IMG/VR virus record: IMGVR_UViG_3300025141_016189
Coordinates: 1 to 38,172 of that record
Length of the DNA stretch: 38,172 nt
Direction: 5' to 3' (one strand)
Source of the DNA: a virus
In this document: positions 8,012-14,996 of the stretch, in pieces
How positions within the stretch are numbered: the first letter of the stretch is position 1
Layout: each line of letters starts with the position of its first letter
The notes under the pieces: model-generated
Seen by the model: only the letters and a program-made list of their open reading frames with translations
Databases searched by the model: none
Told to the model about the DNA's origin: nothing
Translations under genes and position numbers: made by a program

Positions 8012-8853
8012 ATATTGGTATAATAGGGCAGGGTTTTGTCGGCTCTGCAATTAGAGAGGGTCTGGGTTCTTTCTATAGTACTCTTACATATGACTTAGAC
8101 CCAGCAAAATGCAATAGTACACATGATGATGTTTGCGAAAAATCAGATATTATTTTTGTATGTCTGCCTACGCCCATGAGAAAAAATGGTAGCTGCGATA
8201 CACGTATTTTAGAAAGCGCTATATCTAAAATTGACAAATATTGCTTAAATAAGGCATCACCAATTATTGTAATTAAATCAACTATACCACCCGGTACAAC
8301 TGAGAGAATTGGAAAGAGTGTAAGTTTGCCTGTCTGCTTTTCACCTGAATTTTTAACTGAAGCTAATTCTTTTGAAGATTTTAAAAACCAGACAAGAATA
8401 ATAATAGGCGGACCAAGACCATCAACGGGAACCGTTAAGCAGATGTTTAGAAAAGCTTTCCCGACAATACCAATTGTAAAAACTGGCACAAAGACAGCAG
8501 AGATGATAAAATACTTTACAAACTGCTTTCTAGCCACAAAGGTTATCTTTGCAAACGAGATGTATGAAATATGTGAAGGTGCAGGTATAGACTACGATAA
8601 GGTTTGTGAGTATGCTTTGTATGATACTAGAATAGGAAGAACACATCTTGCTGTACCTGGTCCAGATGGAGACAGGGGTTTTGGAGGGCATTGTTTCCCT
8701 AAGGATCTTTCTGCTATGATAAAATTTGCAGAAGATTGCAATATTAGCTTTGAAAGATCTGATTTCTTAAGAACTGTAAAAAAATCAAACAGTGTTTATA
8801 GAACAAAAAGAGATTGGGAATCTATGAAAGGTAGGGCAGTAAGTGAAGACTAG
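8008..8853 (+). CDS. UDP-glucose/GDP-mannose dehydrogenase family, short form
   Basis: N-terminal NAD-binding motif GIIGQGFVGSAI (4-15), then FVCLPTP (50-56), KSTIPPGTT (90-98), FSPEFLTEAN (111-120) and the catalytic cysteine C229 in GFGGHCFPKD. These identify the enzyme that oxidises the C6 hydroxyl of an NDP-sugar to a uronic acid. At 281 aa it ends soon after the central helical domain and lacks the C-terminal nucleotide-binding domain found in standard 380-450-aa enzymes, so NDP binding must differ or depend on a partner. It could feed UDP-hexuronate to the neighbouring oxidoreductase and aminotransferase. Overlaps the next gene by 11 nt. Confidence 0.85.
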   Translation: MNIGIIGQGFVGSAIREGLGSFYSTLTYDLDPAKCNSTHDDVCEKSDIIFVCLPTPMRKNGSCDTRILESAISKIDKYCLNKASPIIVIKSTIPPGTTERIGKSVSLPVCFSPEFLTEANSFEDFKNQTRIIIGGPRPSTGTVKQMFRKAFPTIPIVKTGTKTAEMIKYFTNCFLATKVIFANEMYEICEGAGIDYDKVCEYALYDTRIGRTHLAVPGPDGDRGFGGHCFPKDLSAMIKFAEDCNISFERSDFLRTVKKSNSVYRTKRDWESMKGRAVSED

Positions 8854-9733
8854 TTTGGTTACGGGCGGCTGCGGATTCATTGGAAGCCACGTTGTAGATA
8901 AGCTCGTAGATATGGGTCATAAAGTTATTGTAATTGACGATCTTTCTGCACCTGAAAATGAGGAGTTTTACTATAATGAAAAGGCTGAATATTGGAAAAA
9001 AGATATATCTAAAGATGACTGTAGCGAGTATTTTGCTAATGTTGATTACGTCTTTCACCTTGCCGCTCGCAGTCGTATTCAGCCTACTATTGAAAATCCT
9101 GGAGAGTGCTTCGAAGTTAATGTAGTAGGTACGCAGAGGGTTCTAGAATGGTCCAGGATAAACTCTGTAAAGAAAATTGTATATTCTAGCACGTCATCCC
9201 TATACGGCCAACAGAATTCAATACCGTTTCAGCCAAATATGCCAACTAGCTGCTTAAACCCGTACTCAATGTCAAAGTGGATGGGAGAGCAAGTTTGCAA
9301 ATTATATTTTCAACTTTATAATATTGAATCTATAACACTAAGATACTTTAATGTCTACGGTCCGCGAGAACCAATAAGGGGAACTTATGCTCCAGTTATT
9401 GGTTTATTTAAAAGACAATCTAAAGCTGGAAGAAGAATGACTATAGTCGGAAATGGAATGCAAAGAAGGGACTTTACTTATATATCCGATGTAGTTGATG
9501 CAAATATTAAAGCTTCAACATCAAATATTAAACACGGTATCTATAATATTGGAACTGGGGAAAATTATTCAATTATAGACGTTGCAAAATTAATAAATCC
9601 CCAGACTGGATTTAGATATATTGGTGAAAGACCTGCTGAGGTTAGTGAAACACTTGCAGATATAAGCAAAACAGAAAAAGATATCAAATGGACACCAAAA
9701 TATTCACTAGCAGAAAAGATAAATGACTACTAA
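8843..9733 (+). CDS. NAD-dependent epimerase (GalE/UDP-GlcA epimerase-like SDR)
   Basis: A 296-aa extended SDR starting at GTG 8843. Motifs: TGGCGFIG (7-14), HLAARSRI (72-79), YSSTSSLYG (114-122), catalytic Y141 and K145 in NPYSMSKW, RYFNVYGPR, and RDFTYISDVV. This set is that of UDP-glucose or UDP-glucuronate 4-epimerases. Adjacent to the UDP-sugar dehydrogenase, it may epimerise that product. It ends with LAEKINDY slightly early compared with 310-330-aa relatives. The following QueF-like gene overlaps it by 11 nt, so the two are probably translated from one message. Confidence 0.88.
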   Translation: MKTSLVTGGCGFIGSHVVDKLVDMGHKVIVIDDLSAPENEEFYYNEKAEYWKKDISKDDCSEYFANVDYVFHLAARSRIQPTIENPGECFEVNVVGTQRVLEWSRINSVKKIVYSSTSSLYGQQNSIPFQPNMPTSCLNPYSMSKWMGEQVCKLYFQLYNIESITLRYFNVYGPREPIRGTYAPVIGLFKRQSKAGRRMTIVGNGMQRRDFTYISDVVDANIKASTSNIKHGIYNIGTGENYSIIDVAKLINPQTGFRYIGERPAEVSETLADISKTEKDIKWTPKYSLAEKINDY

Positions 9734-10151
9734 GAAAAAGAGAAGGAATTGGGCAAAGAATAGGGAAATTCTAAAATCAATTCCAAATCCGTCCAAAGAT
9801 GCATACGAAATAAAAATGAAAATTCCGGAGCTTACATTTGAGGGTGTTCGGGGCCAGCCTGATTTTGCAAAACTATATATTACATTTTATCCGAATGATA
9901 AAGTTATTGAATTAAAGTCACTTAAAGAATATTTCTTTGCGTTCCGTAGTCAGCTATATTCTTATGAAAGAATTATAAATGTAATTTATGATGATATGAT
10001 GTCTGCCTACGAACCTTCTAGATTGCGCCTGGTAATGACTTGTAACCCAAGGGGCGGTATATCATCTAAACTAACAGTTGATTCAGACTGGGAAATAAGG
10101 GGCGGCAATGATATGTTTAGAGACTGGGTTGGTCAGTCAGATGAGTGGTAG
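9723..10151 (+). CDS. QueF-family protein (7-cyano-7-deazaguanine reductase homologue) lacking catalytic Cys
   Basis: The 142-aa protein follows short (B. subtilis-type, about 165 aa) QueF along its length: IPELTFEGVRGQPDFA (34-49), IELKSLKEYFFAFR (62-75), E82 at the place of the preQ0-contacting glutamate, and NPRGGIS (108-114). QueF reduces preQ0 to preQ1 through a cysteine in CPxTGQPD. Here that stretch reads FEGVRGQPD: the cysteine is gone, one residue is lost, and only the aspartate (D47) remains. The protein's only cysteine is C107, not at the active site. It should therefore not form the thioimide intermediate; binding or different chemistry is possible. No other deazaguanine gene is in the window. 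The N-terminus is basic. Confidence 0.8.
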   Translation: MTTKKKRRNWAKNREILKSIPNPSKDAYEIKMKIPELTFEGVRGQPDFAKLYITFYPNDKVIELKSLKEYFFAFRSQLYSYERIINVIYDDMMSAYEPSRLRLVMTCNPRGGISSKLTVDSDWEIRGGNDMFRDWVGQSDEW

Positions 10152-10232
10152 ATTAATTTTAACTAAAATTTAAAATACACAAAAATATTCTACTTTTCTA
10201 TTAGCCACATTGATTGAAAAATTTAATTTATA

Positions 10233-10243
10233 TGTGTAATATT
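10233..10243 (+). promoter_or_regulatory. Candidate promoter element TGTGTAATATT (copy 1)
   Basis: The 108-nt gap after the QueF-like gene is very AT-rich. It contains an 11-mer repeated exactly upstream of the gene at 11170. The copy lies 16 nt before the ATG at 10260 and just ahead of a GGAG ribosome binding site. Its function is inferred only from position and repetition. Confidence 0.3.
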
Positions 10244-10259
10244 AATCAATGGAGAAAGT

Positions 10260-11108
10260 ATGATAACTACAAAGAGTCAATTTCCTACGGGAAAACCGCA
10301 TGTCTCATTTTCAGAAATAAAAATATGGAAAGAGTGTTCATGGAGGCATAAGCTGACGTATATTGATAAAATAGATATGTTTGAACCTTCTCCATATCTA
10401 GACTTTGGCACTGCAGTCCATGAAGGTTGTGAGACTTATTTAAAAGATAGACAGGTAAATGCTGAAAAGCTAAAAAAAGATATAACAGCCGCATGGAAGA
10501 AGCATGGCTTTGATGATCCTGAATGGGTGGCTAAACAGCCTTCATGGTATTTAAAATCATCAAATGTAGGTGTTGATAAGTGGTGTGAATGGGCTGAAAA
10601 CATGTGGTCTGAAGTTCCTGAATTTTTAGATGAAACTTTTCCCGGATGGGAATGCTTCGATGCTGAAGAAACATTGTATGAATCAATAGAGAAAAAAGAT
10701 ATATCATTTAAGGGCTTTATAGATGGAATTATAAAAGTTCCTAAAAAGCGAGGTTCTGGTCACGTATACTGGATTATTGACTGGAAAACAGCAGGCGCAT
10801 ACGGATGGAGAAGAGATAAAAAACAAGATCTTGGAATGACAGCACAGTTAATTCTTTACAAGCATTTCTGGGCAAGGAAGCATGACATTGATATAAAAGA
10901 TGTTAGATGCGGTTTTATTTTATTAAAACGAGGCGGAAAACAAGGGAAGATATGTGAGCTAGTTACTGTCTCTGTAGGTCCAAAAGCACTTGAAAAAGGT
11001 GTAAAGTTGATGAATAATATGGTAGGATCTGTTGATAAAGGAATGTTTTTAAAGAATAGAAACTCTTGTACATATTGCCCATATGAAAAAACAGAACACT
11101 GTAAGTAA
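10260..11108 (+). CDS. PD-(D/E)XK nuclease, Cas4/RecB-like with probable Fe-S cluster
   Basis: A 282-aa protein with the order of motifs of RecB-family exonucleases: FSEIKIWKECSWRHKL (17-32) with C26, FGTAVHEG (49-56) with H54, GFIDGI (152-157) with D155, IIDWKT (172-177) with D174 and K176, and QLILYK (196-201), the QxxxY motif. C26 together with C270, C273 and C281 (CTYCPYEKTEHC) gives the one-plus-three cysteine layout that holds a 4Fe-4S cluster in Cas4, AddB and similar nucleases. It probably degrades or processes DNA ends during phage recombination or host DNA breakdown. GGAGAAAGT precedes the ATG. No Cas1/Cas2 is nearby, so a CRISPR role is unlikely. Confidence 0.85.
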   Translation: MITTKSQFPTGKPHVSFSEIKIWKECSWRHKLTYIDKIDMFEPSPYLDFGTAVHEGCETYLKDRQVNAEKLKKDITAAWKKHGFDDPEWVAKQPSWYLKSSNVGVDKWCEWAENMWSEVPEFLDETFPGWECFDAEETLYESIEKKDISFKGFIDGIIKVPKKRGSGHVYWIIDWKTAGAYGWRRDKKQDLGMTAQLILYKHFWARKHDIDIKDVRCGFILLKRGGKQGKICELVTVSVGPKALEKGVKLMNNMVGSVDKGMFLKNRNSCTYCPYEKTEHCK

Positions 11109-11110
11109 TT

Positions 11111-11130
11111 CTTGTTTTAACAGAAACAAG
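11111..11130 (+). terminator. Weak hairpin, possible terminator after the nuclease gene
   Basis: CTTGTTT (11111-11117) pairs with AAACAAG (11124-11130) around a six-base loop, followed by GTTTTGTG. The stem is short and the T-run is broken, so termination would be partial at best. It lies three nucleotides after the nuclease stop. Confidence 0.3.
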
Positions 11131-11134
11131 GTTT

Positions 11135-11145
11135 TGTGTAATATT
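11135..11145 (+). promoter_or_regulatory. Candidate promoter element TGTGTAATATT (copy 2)
   Basis: Exact second copy of the 11-mer at 10233, 24 nt before the ATG at 11170 and directly after a small hairpin, the arrangement expected where one transcript ends and another begins. Inferred from repetition and position. Confidence 0.3.
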
Positions 11146-11169
11146 CCATAATGTGGAGCTAATAAAATA

Positions 11170-12414
11170 ATGAGTAAAAAGAAAATAATCGTGCTCTCTG
11201 ATCACGCACTGTCAACATCTGGTGTGGGAGTTCAAACTAGACATCTAATAGAAGGTCTATTGGAAAAAAACTCCTATTCTTTTAGGCAATTTGGTGCTGC
11301 TTTAAAGCACAATGACTATAGGACAATTGTTGTAAATGATGATTTTATAATTAAGCCAATTGATGGGTTTGGTGATAGAGAAACACTAAGGGTTACAATA
11401 GCATCTGAGAAACCAGATGCAATTTTAATATTCACTGATCCAAGATTTTTTATCTGGCTTTTTGAAATGGAAGATGAAATTCATCAAGTATGTCCAATTA
11501 TTTGGTGGCATGTTTGGGATAATGAACCATACCCAAGATTTAATGCACCCTTGTATATGTCTACTGATTTAATTAATTGTCACTCTTATCACACATATAC
11601 CCAGCTTAAAGATAAGTTTCCAAATAAGGTAAACTTTGTACCGCATACAGTACCTCCCCATATTTTCCGGAAGCTTCCGGAAAATATGGTATTGATAAAT
11701 AAGCGAAAACTATTAGGCCCCGAGAGGGAAGATCATTTTGTAGGAATATGGGTAAACAGAAATGCAAAGAGAAAAAGATCTTCAGATGTAATTCACTCAT
11801 GGAAACTATTTTTAGACAATCTAGAAAAGAAGCATGGCCATAGAAATGCAACACTTATTATGCATTGTGATCCATATGATCAAGAAGGAGCAAATCTGGT
11901 CCAGGTTGCAGAAATGTTTGAAGTTCACAACAATGTTTTATTTTCTTCAGAAAGATTAGATTTTGAGCAAATGAATATTCTGTATAATATTTCTGATTTT
12001 TGTTTAAATATATCCTTTGCAGAAGGATTCGGATTATCAACTTTAGAATCAATGATGACTGGAACACCTATAATAGCGCAGACTACCGGGGGTCTAACAA
12101 GACAAGTTGTAGATCACCGTGATGGTAGTGAAAACGGTGTTGCATTGCAAACAGAATTTAGAACCCTAGTGGGATCGCAGGGTGTACCATATATCTATGA
12201 AGACTATGTATCATCAGAAACTACTGCGAGCGGAATTATGAAAATATATGAGCTTGATGATAATGAAAAATCAAACTTGTCAGATAAGGTTTTAGATTAT
12301 GTAAGTTCAGAGTTTAAATATCAAAATATGATTGATACTTGGGATAAAACACTTACAGATACAATTGAAAACTGGAAAGAAAATTATGAACGATACTCAG
12401 TCAATACTTACTAG
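11170..12414 (+). CDS. GT4-type glycosyltransferase
   Basis: A 414-aa GT-B enzyme. The N-terminus (KKIIVLSDHALSTSGVGVQT) has the acceptor-domain strand and glycine-rich loop, FVGIWVNRNAKRKR resembles the start of the donor domain, and SFAEGFGLSTLESMMTGTP (282-300) contains the E285/E293 ExxxxxxxE motif that binds the nucleotide sugar in GT4 retaining enzymes. Cytosolic, no membrane segment. It and the next gene form a glycosyltransferase pair separated from the main sugar cassette by the QueF-like and nuclease genes, so the acceptor may be something else, such as a phage protein or DNA. A perfect 32-bp palindrome lies inside (11658-11689). Confidence 0.85.
   Translation: MSKKKIIVLSDHALSTSGVGVQTRHLIEGLLEKNSYSFRQFGAALKHNDYRTIVVNDDFIIKPIDGFGDRETLRVTIASEKPDAILIFTDPRFFIWLFEMEDEIHQVCPIIWWHVWDNEPYPRFNAPLYMSTDLINCHSYHTYTQLKDKFPNKVNFVPHTVPPHIFRKLPENMVLINKRKLLGPEREDHFVGIWVNRNAKRKRSSDVIHSWKLFLDNLEKKHGHRNATLIMHCDPYDQEGANLVQVAEMFEVHNNVLFSSERLDFEQMNILYNISDFCLNISFAEGFGLSTLESMMTGTPIIAQTTGGLTRQVVDHRDGSENGVALQTEFRTLVGSQGVPYIYEDYVSSETTASGIMKIYELDDNEKSNLSDKVLDYVSSEFKYQNMIDTWDKTLTDTIENWKENYERYSVNTY
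11658..11689. repeat. Perfect 32-bp palindrome inside the first GT4 gene
   Basis: The left arm CCATATTTTCCGGAAG (11658-11673) is followed immediately by its exact reverse complement (11674-11689), centred on AAG|CTT. The reading frame continues through it, encoding PHIFRKLPENMV. As RNA it would give a stem of about 14 pairs with a four-base AGCT loop. A palindrome this long is not expected by chance in a window of this size. Confidence 0.9.
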
Positions 12415-12427
12415 AGGAATATATTAA

Positions 12428-13594
12428 ATGAGAGCAATAATTAGAGCACCACTATTGTCTGTTAGTGGATATGGAGTCCATTCAAGACAAATATTTTCTT
12501 ATTTGGAAAATTCTAAATTTAACTTCGACATAGAGACACAAATTGTTAACTGGGGAAACACTTCCTGGCTGATAAATCCAGATAGTCACGGGGGAATAGT
12601 TAATAGGATAATGGGTGCGTCAGGGAAGCTAGAATCAGTCGCAGATATTTCTTTTCAGGTTCAACTTCCAGATGAATGGGATCCCAATTTAGCTAGAACA
12701 AATATAGGAATTTCCGCAGTAGTAGAGACAGAATCATGTAATCCCGAATGGGTTCTAAGATGCAATTTAATGGATGCTGTTATAGTTCCATCTGAACATG
12801 CAAAAAAATCTCTAGAGAGATCAGGAAATCTAGATGTCCCAGTTTTTATTATACCCGAGTGGTTTTTTAACAATATTACCGAGGAAGATTTCTCAGAAAA
12901 TGAATTTGCAAATATGAGTTTTGATACATCTTTTAACTTTCTTATAATCTCACAACTCACCGGACAAACACCTGAAACAGACAGAAAAAATATATTTAAT
13001 ACTATTAGATGGTTTTGTGAAACCTTCAAGGATGATCCGGATGTTGGTCTCGTACTTAAGACAAACCACGGAAGGGGAACTTCAATTGATAGAGAGTTAA
13101 CAAAAAACCTTATTAGAAAAATTATAGGTGAAATAAGACAGGGAGAGTTTCCAAAGATTCATCTTGTACACGGAAATCTTGAAGAGAGTGAAATATGTGG
13201 TCTTTATAAAAATCCTTCAATAAAGTGCTTAATTAATCTAACTCGGGGTGAAGGTTTTGGTTTACCTATACTAGAGGCTGCAGCATCATCGCTCCCTGTT
13301 ATTGTCACCAATTGGTCTGCACATACAGAATTTCTTTCATTAGGAAAATTTTTAAAGATAGATTACGATATTGTTAAAGTTCCAGATGAAAAAATTGACA
13401 ATAGAATATTTGTGCCTAATGTAAAATGGGCTGATCCTCATGAGAAGGATTTTAAAAGAAAAATTTTAAAATTTAGAAAAAAGCCGTCGCTTCCAGAGTC
13501 GTGGGCAGATGACCTTTCTTTAAAAATTATTGAAAACTATTCACAGGGTGCAGTGTGTAAAATCTACGACAAAGTTTTGGATGAAATAATCTAA
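12428..13594 (+). CDS. GT4-like glycosyltransferase
   Basis: The 388-aa product starts MRAIIRAPLLSVSGYGVHSRQ, a GT-B N-terminal strand and loop like that of its upstream neighbour. It contains VIVPSEHAKKSLERSG (first-domain end), FNFLIISQLTGQTPETDRKN (donor-domain start) and LTRGEGFGLPILEAAASSLP (272-291), where E275 and E283 form the donor-binding pair. A ribosome binding site AGAGGA lies just upstream. The pairing with the preceding gene suggests two sugars added in sequence. The acceptor is unknown. The end of the protein lies next to a small membrane-protein gene. Confidence 0.82.
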   Translation: MRAIIRAPLLSVSGYGVHSRQIFSYLENSKFNFDIETQIVNWGNTSWLINPDSHGGIVNRIMGASGKLESVADISFQVQLPDEWDPNLARTNIGISAVVETESCNPEWVLRCNLMDAVIVPSEHAKKSLERSGNLDVPVFIIPEWFFNNITEEDFSENEFANMSFDTSFNFLIISQLTGQTPETDRKNIFNTIRWFCETFKDDPDVGLVLKTNHGRGTSIDRELTKNLIRKIIGEIRQGEFPKIHLVHGNLEESEICGLYKNPSIKCLINLTRGEGFGLPILEAAASSLPVIVTNWSAHTEFLSLGKFLKIDYDIVKVPDEKIDNRIFVPNVKWADPHEKDFKRKILKFRKKPSLPESWADDLSLKIIENYSQGAVCKIYDKVLDEII

Positions 13595-13595
13595 C

Positions 13596-13898
13596 ATGAC
13601 ATCTAGCATTTTTATCATTTCTATATCTACCATAGTTTTAGGGCTTTTAGGATACTCTATATATCTCAACATAAAACTTGGGATGACAATACTTGACGCA
13701 GAAGACTCAATTGAAGAGTGTCTAGATATAATAGATGAAAGATACAACTCTATTTCAAAAATACTTGAAATACCTATATTTTTTGACTCTGTAGAGGTGA
13801 GAAGAGTTATAGGTGACATTGAAGCGACTAGGAATGCTCTTCTAGCTGTTGCAAATAAGATTTCCAAGCTAGATAGAAATAAAGGGGAAAAGGTGTGA
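13596..13898 (+). CDS. Small protein with N-terminal membrane helix
   Basis: A 100-aa protein. Residues 4-27 (SIFIISISTIVLGLLGYSIYLNIK, of which 4-23 are strongly hydrophobic) form one membrane-spanning helix or uncleaved signal anchor, followed by an acidic then mixed helical region (AEDSIEECLDIIDERYNSI, about 35-53) able to form a coiled coil, and a basic tail. Similar small single-helix proteins occur near gene 55 in marine T4-like phages as far as I recall, but I know no function. The stop overlaps the sigma-factor start by four bases (GTGA), so the two are co-translated. Confidence 0.7.
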   Translation: MTSSIFIISISTIVLGLLGYSIYLNIKLGMTILDAEDSIEECLDIIDERYNSISKILEIPIFFDSVEVRRVIGDIEATRNALLAVANKISKLDRNKGEKV

Positions 13899-14635
13899 AA
13901 AAAGTAAAAAAAAGAACAATTAGAAGAGGTAAGAAAAAAAGTAAAAATAACTATTTTAATCAAGGAACACATGATGCTATTAGGTGTTATCAGCAGACAG
14001 ACATACAGGGCGAAAAGCATAAAATATATGTAGAGTCTATTTTGCCAGCTTTTGACAAGCTTGCTGAAAACTTGATTTTTATACATAAGTTTGCAAAAAC
14101 TCCAGATTCATTTGAAAGAATGAAAAATGATTGTGTTACATTTCTATATGAAACTCTTCATAAGTTTGACCCGGATAGAGGTACAAAAGCTTTTTCCTAT
14201 TTCAACGTTGTTGCAAAAAACTGGCTTATCATTCAGAGCAAAAAAAGAACAAAACAAATGAAAAGAGTTTTGAGCATTGAAGCTATTGAAGAGGCAACTG
14301 GGGCTGAAATAAGTTTTCATGAATCATTTAGAGTTGAACCTTCGCAGGAAAAATCTATTTTAAGGGCAGAATCTAAAAAAGATCTTGAAGAGTTGCTTAC
14401 ACAAATTAAACACTCACTAAAGACTGAGAAAGAAATAGCATGTATTGATGCAATTATATCTTTGTTTGAAAGAGTCGACGACCTTGAACTCCTTAACAAA
14501 AGAGCAGTATTTGTCTATCTTAGAGATATATCAAATCTTTCGCCAAAGCAACTTTCTGTTACAATGTCAAAAATAAGAAAACAATATCGAGAAATATCAG
14601 ATAAAAATGATTTTCTTCTATTATTTGGAGATTAG
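13895..14635 (+). CDS. 55: Late-transcription sigma factor, T4 gp55-like
   Basis: The 246-aa protein starts at GTG 13895 after GGGGAAAAG. After a very basic N-terminus (KKVKKRTIRRGKKKSK) it shows a sigma-70 region 2-like core: DCVTFLYETLHKFDPDRGTK (79-98) and AFSYFNVVAKNWLI (99-112), the helix pair that binds the beta-prime coiled coil and recognises the -10 element, then a basic SKKRTKQMKR. This is the pattern of phage late sigma factors such as T4 gp55, which recognise TATAAATA. It is longer than T4 gp55 (185 aa), mainly through a C-terminal helical extension. It probably drives the structural genes downstream. Confidence 0.82.
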   Translation: MKKVKKRTIRRGKKKSKNNYFNQGTHDAIRCYQQTDIQGEKHKIYVESILPAFDKLAENLIFIHKFAKTPDSFERMKNDCVTFLYETLHKFDPDRGTKAFSYFNVVAKNWLIIQSKKRTKQMKRVLSIEAIEEATGAEISFHESFRVEPSQEKSILRAESKKDLEELLTQIKHSLKTEKEIACIDAIISLFERVDDLELLNKRAVFVYLRDISNLSPKQLSVTMSKIRKQYREISDKNDFLLLFGD

Positions 14636-14636
14636 A

Positions 14637-14996
14637 ATGGAAAAAAGTAATAATATAATGTCTAGCATAAAGGAAAAAGAGGATAGAATAAGCAAATTCT
14701 CTGATCTTCTTGACTCTCTTGAGAATACAGAAGATAAGAAAAAATTATTGTGGAAAGAAGTTTATGAAAATGCCCTGACAGACAGGGAAAATGCAGGAAT
14801 TCTTTTAACTGATCTTCTTTTTCAAACAAAGGGAAATTTAGCAAATCATGGGACATATGGCACAATTTTAACTAAATACCTTGAAAGAATGTCAAAATGC
14901 AATGATCAAATACTTAAGTTAGCTGAACTAATTGCAAAGGAAGAGGAAAAATCTGTAGATATAGATGATATCTACGGAAAGATAAGCGGTGAATAG
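14637..14996 (+). CDS. Possible small terminase subunit, gp16-like
   Basis: I choose ATG 14637 (preceded by GGAG at 14627) over the in-frame ATG 14607, which lies in the sigma gene and adds unlikely residues. The 119-aa helical protein has DRENAGILLTDLLFQTK followed by NHGTYGTILTKYLERMSKCN and DQILKLAELI, resembling the T4 gp16 core (helix, then E/Y-F-T-LM-Q-M-N-LKL). gp16 forms the ring that regulates the packaging motor gp17; the large subunit is not in the window. The similarity is by eye and weak. It overlaps nothing and is followed directly by the spike gene. Confidence 0.42.
   Translation: MEKSNNIMSSIKEKEDRISKFSDLLDSLENTEDKKKLLWKEVYENALTDRENAGILLTDLLFQTKGNLANHGTYGTILTKYLERMSKCNDQILKLAELIAKEEEKSVDIDDIYGKISGE

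Noticed and set aside
8073-8537. 154-codon open frame on the minus strand
   Set aside because: It is the mirror of the UDP-sugar dehydrogenase gene, which has all family motifs; no recognisable protein and no antisense gene elsewhere.
10152-10259. tRNA or other structured RNA in the larger gaps (also 17310-17403, 17587-17663, 34883-34988)
   Set aside because: No cloverleaf, CCA end or strong extended pairing could be found in any of these short AT-rich gaps.
14607-14636. Upstream ATG of the gp16-like gene
   Set aside because: It lies within the sigma-factor gene and has no ribosome binding site; ATG 14637 has GGAG at the right distance.
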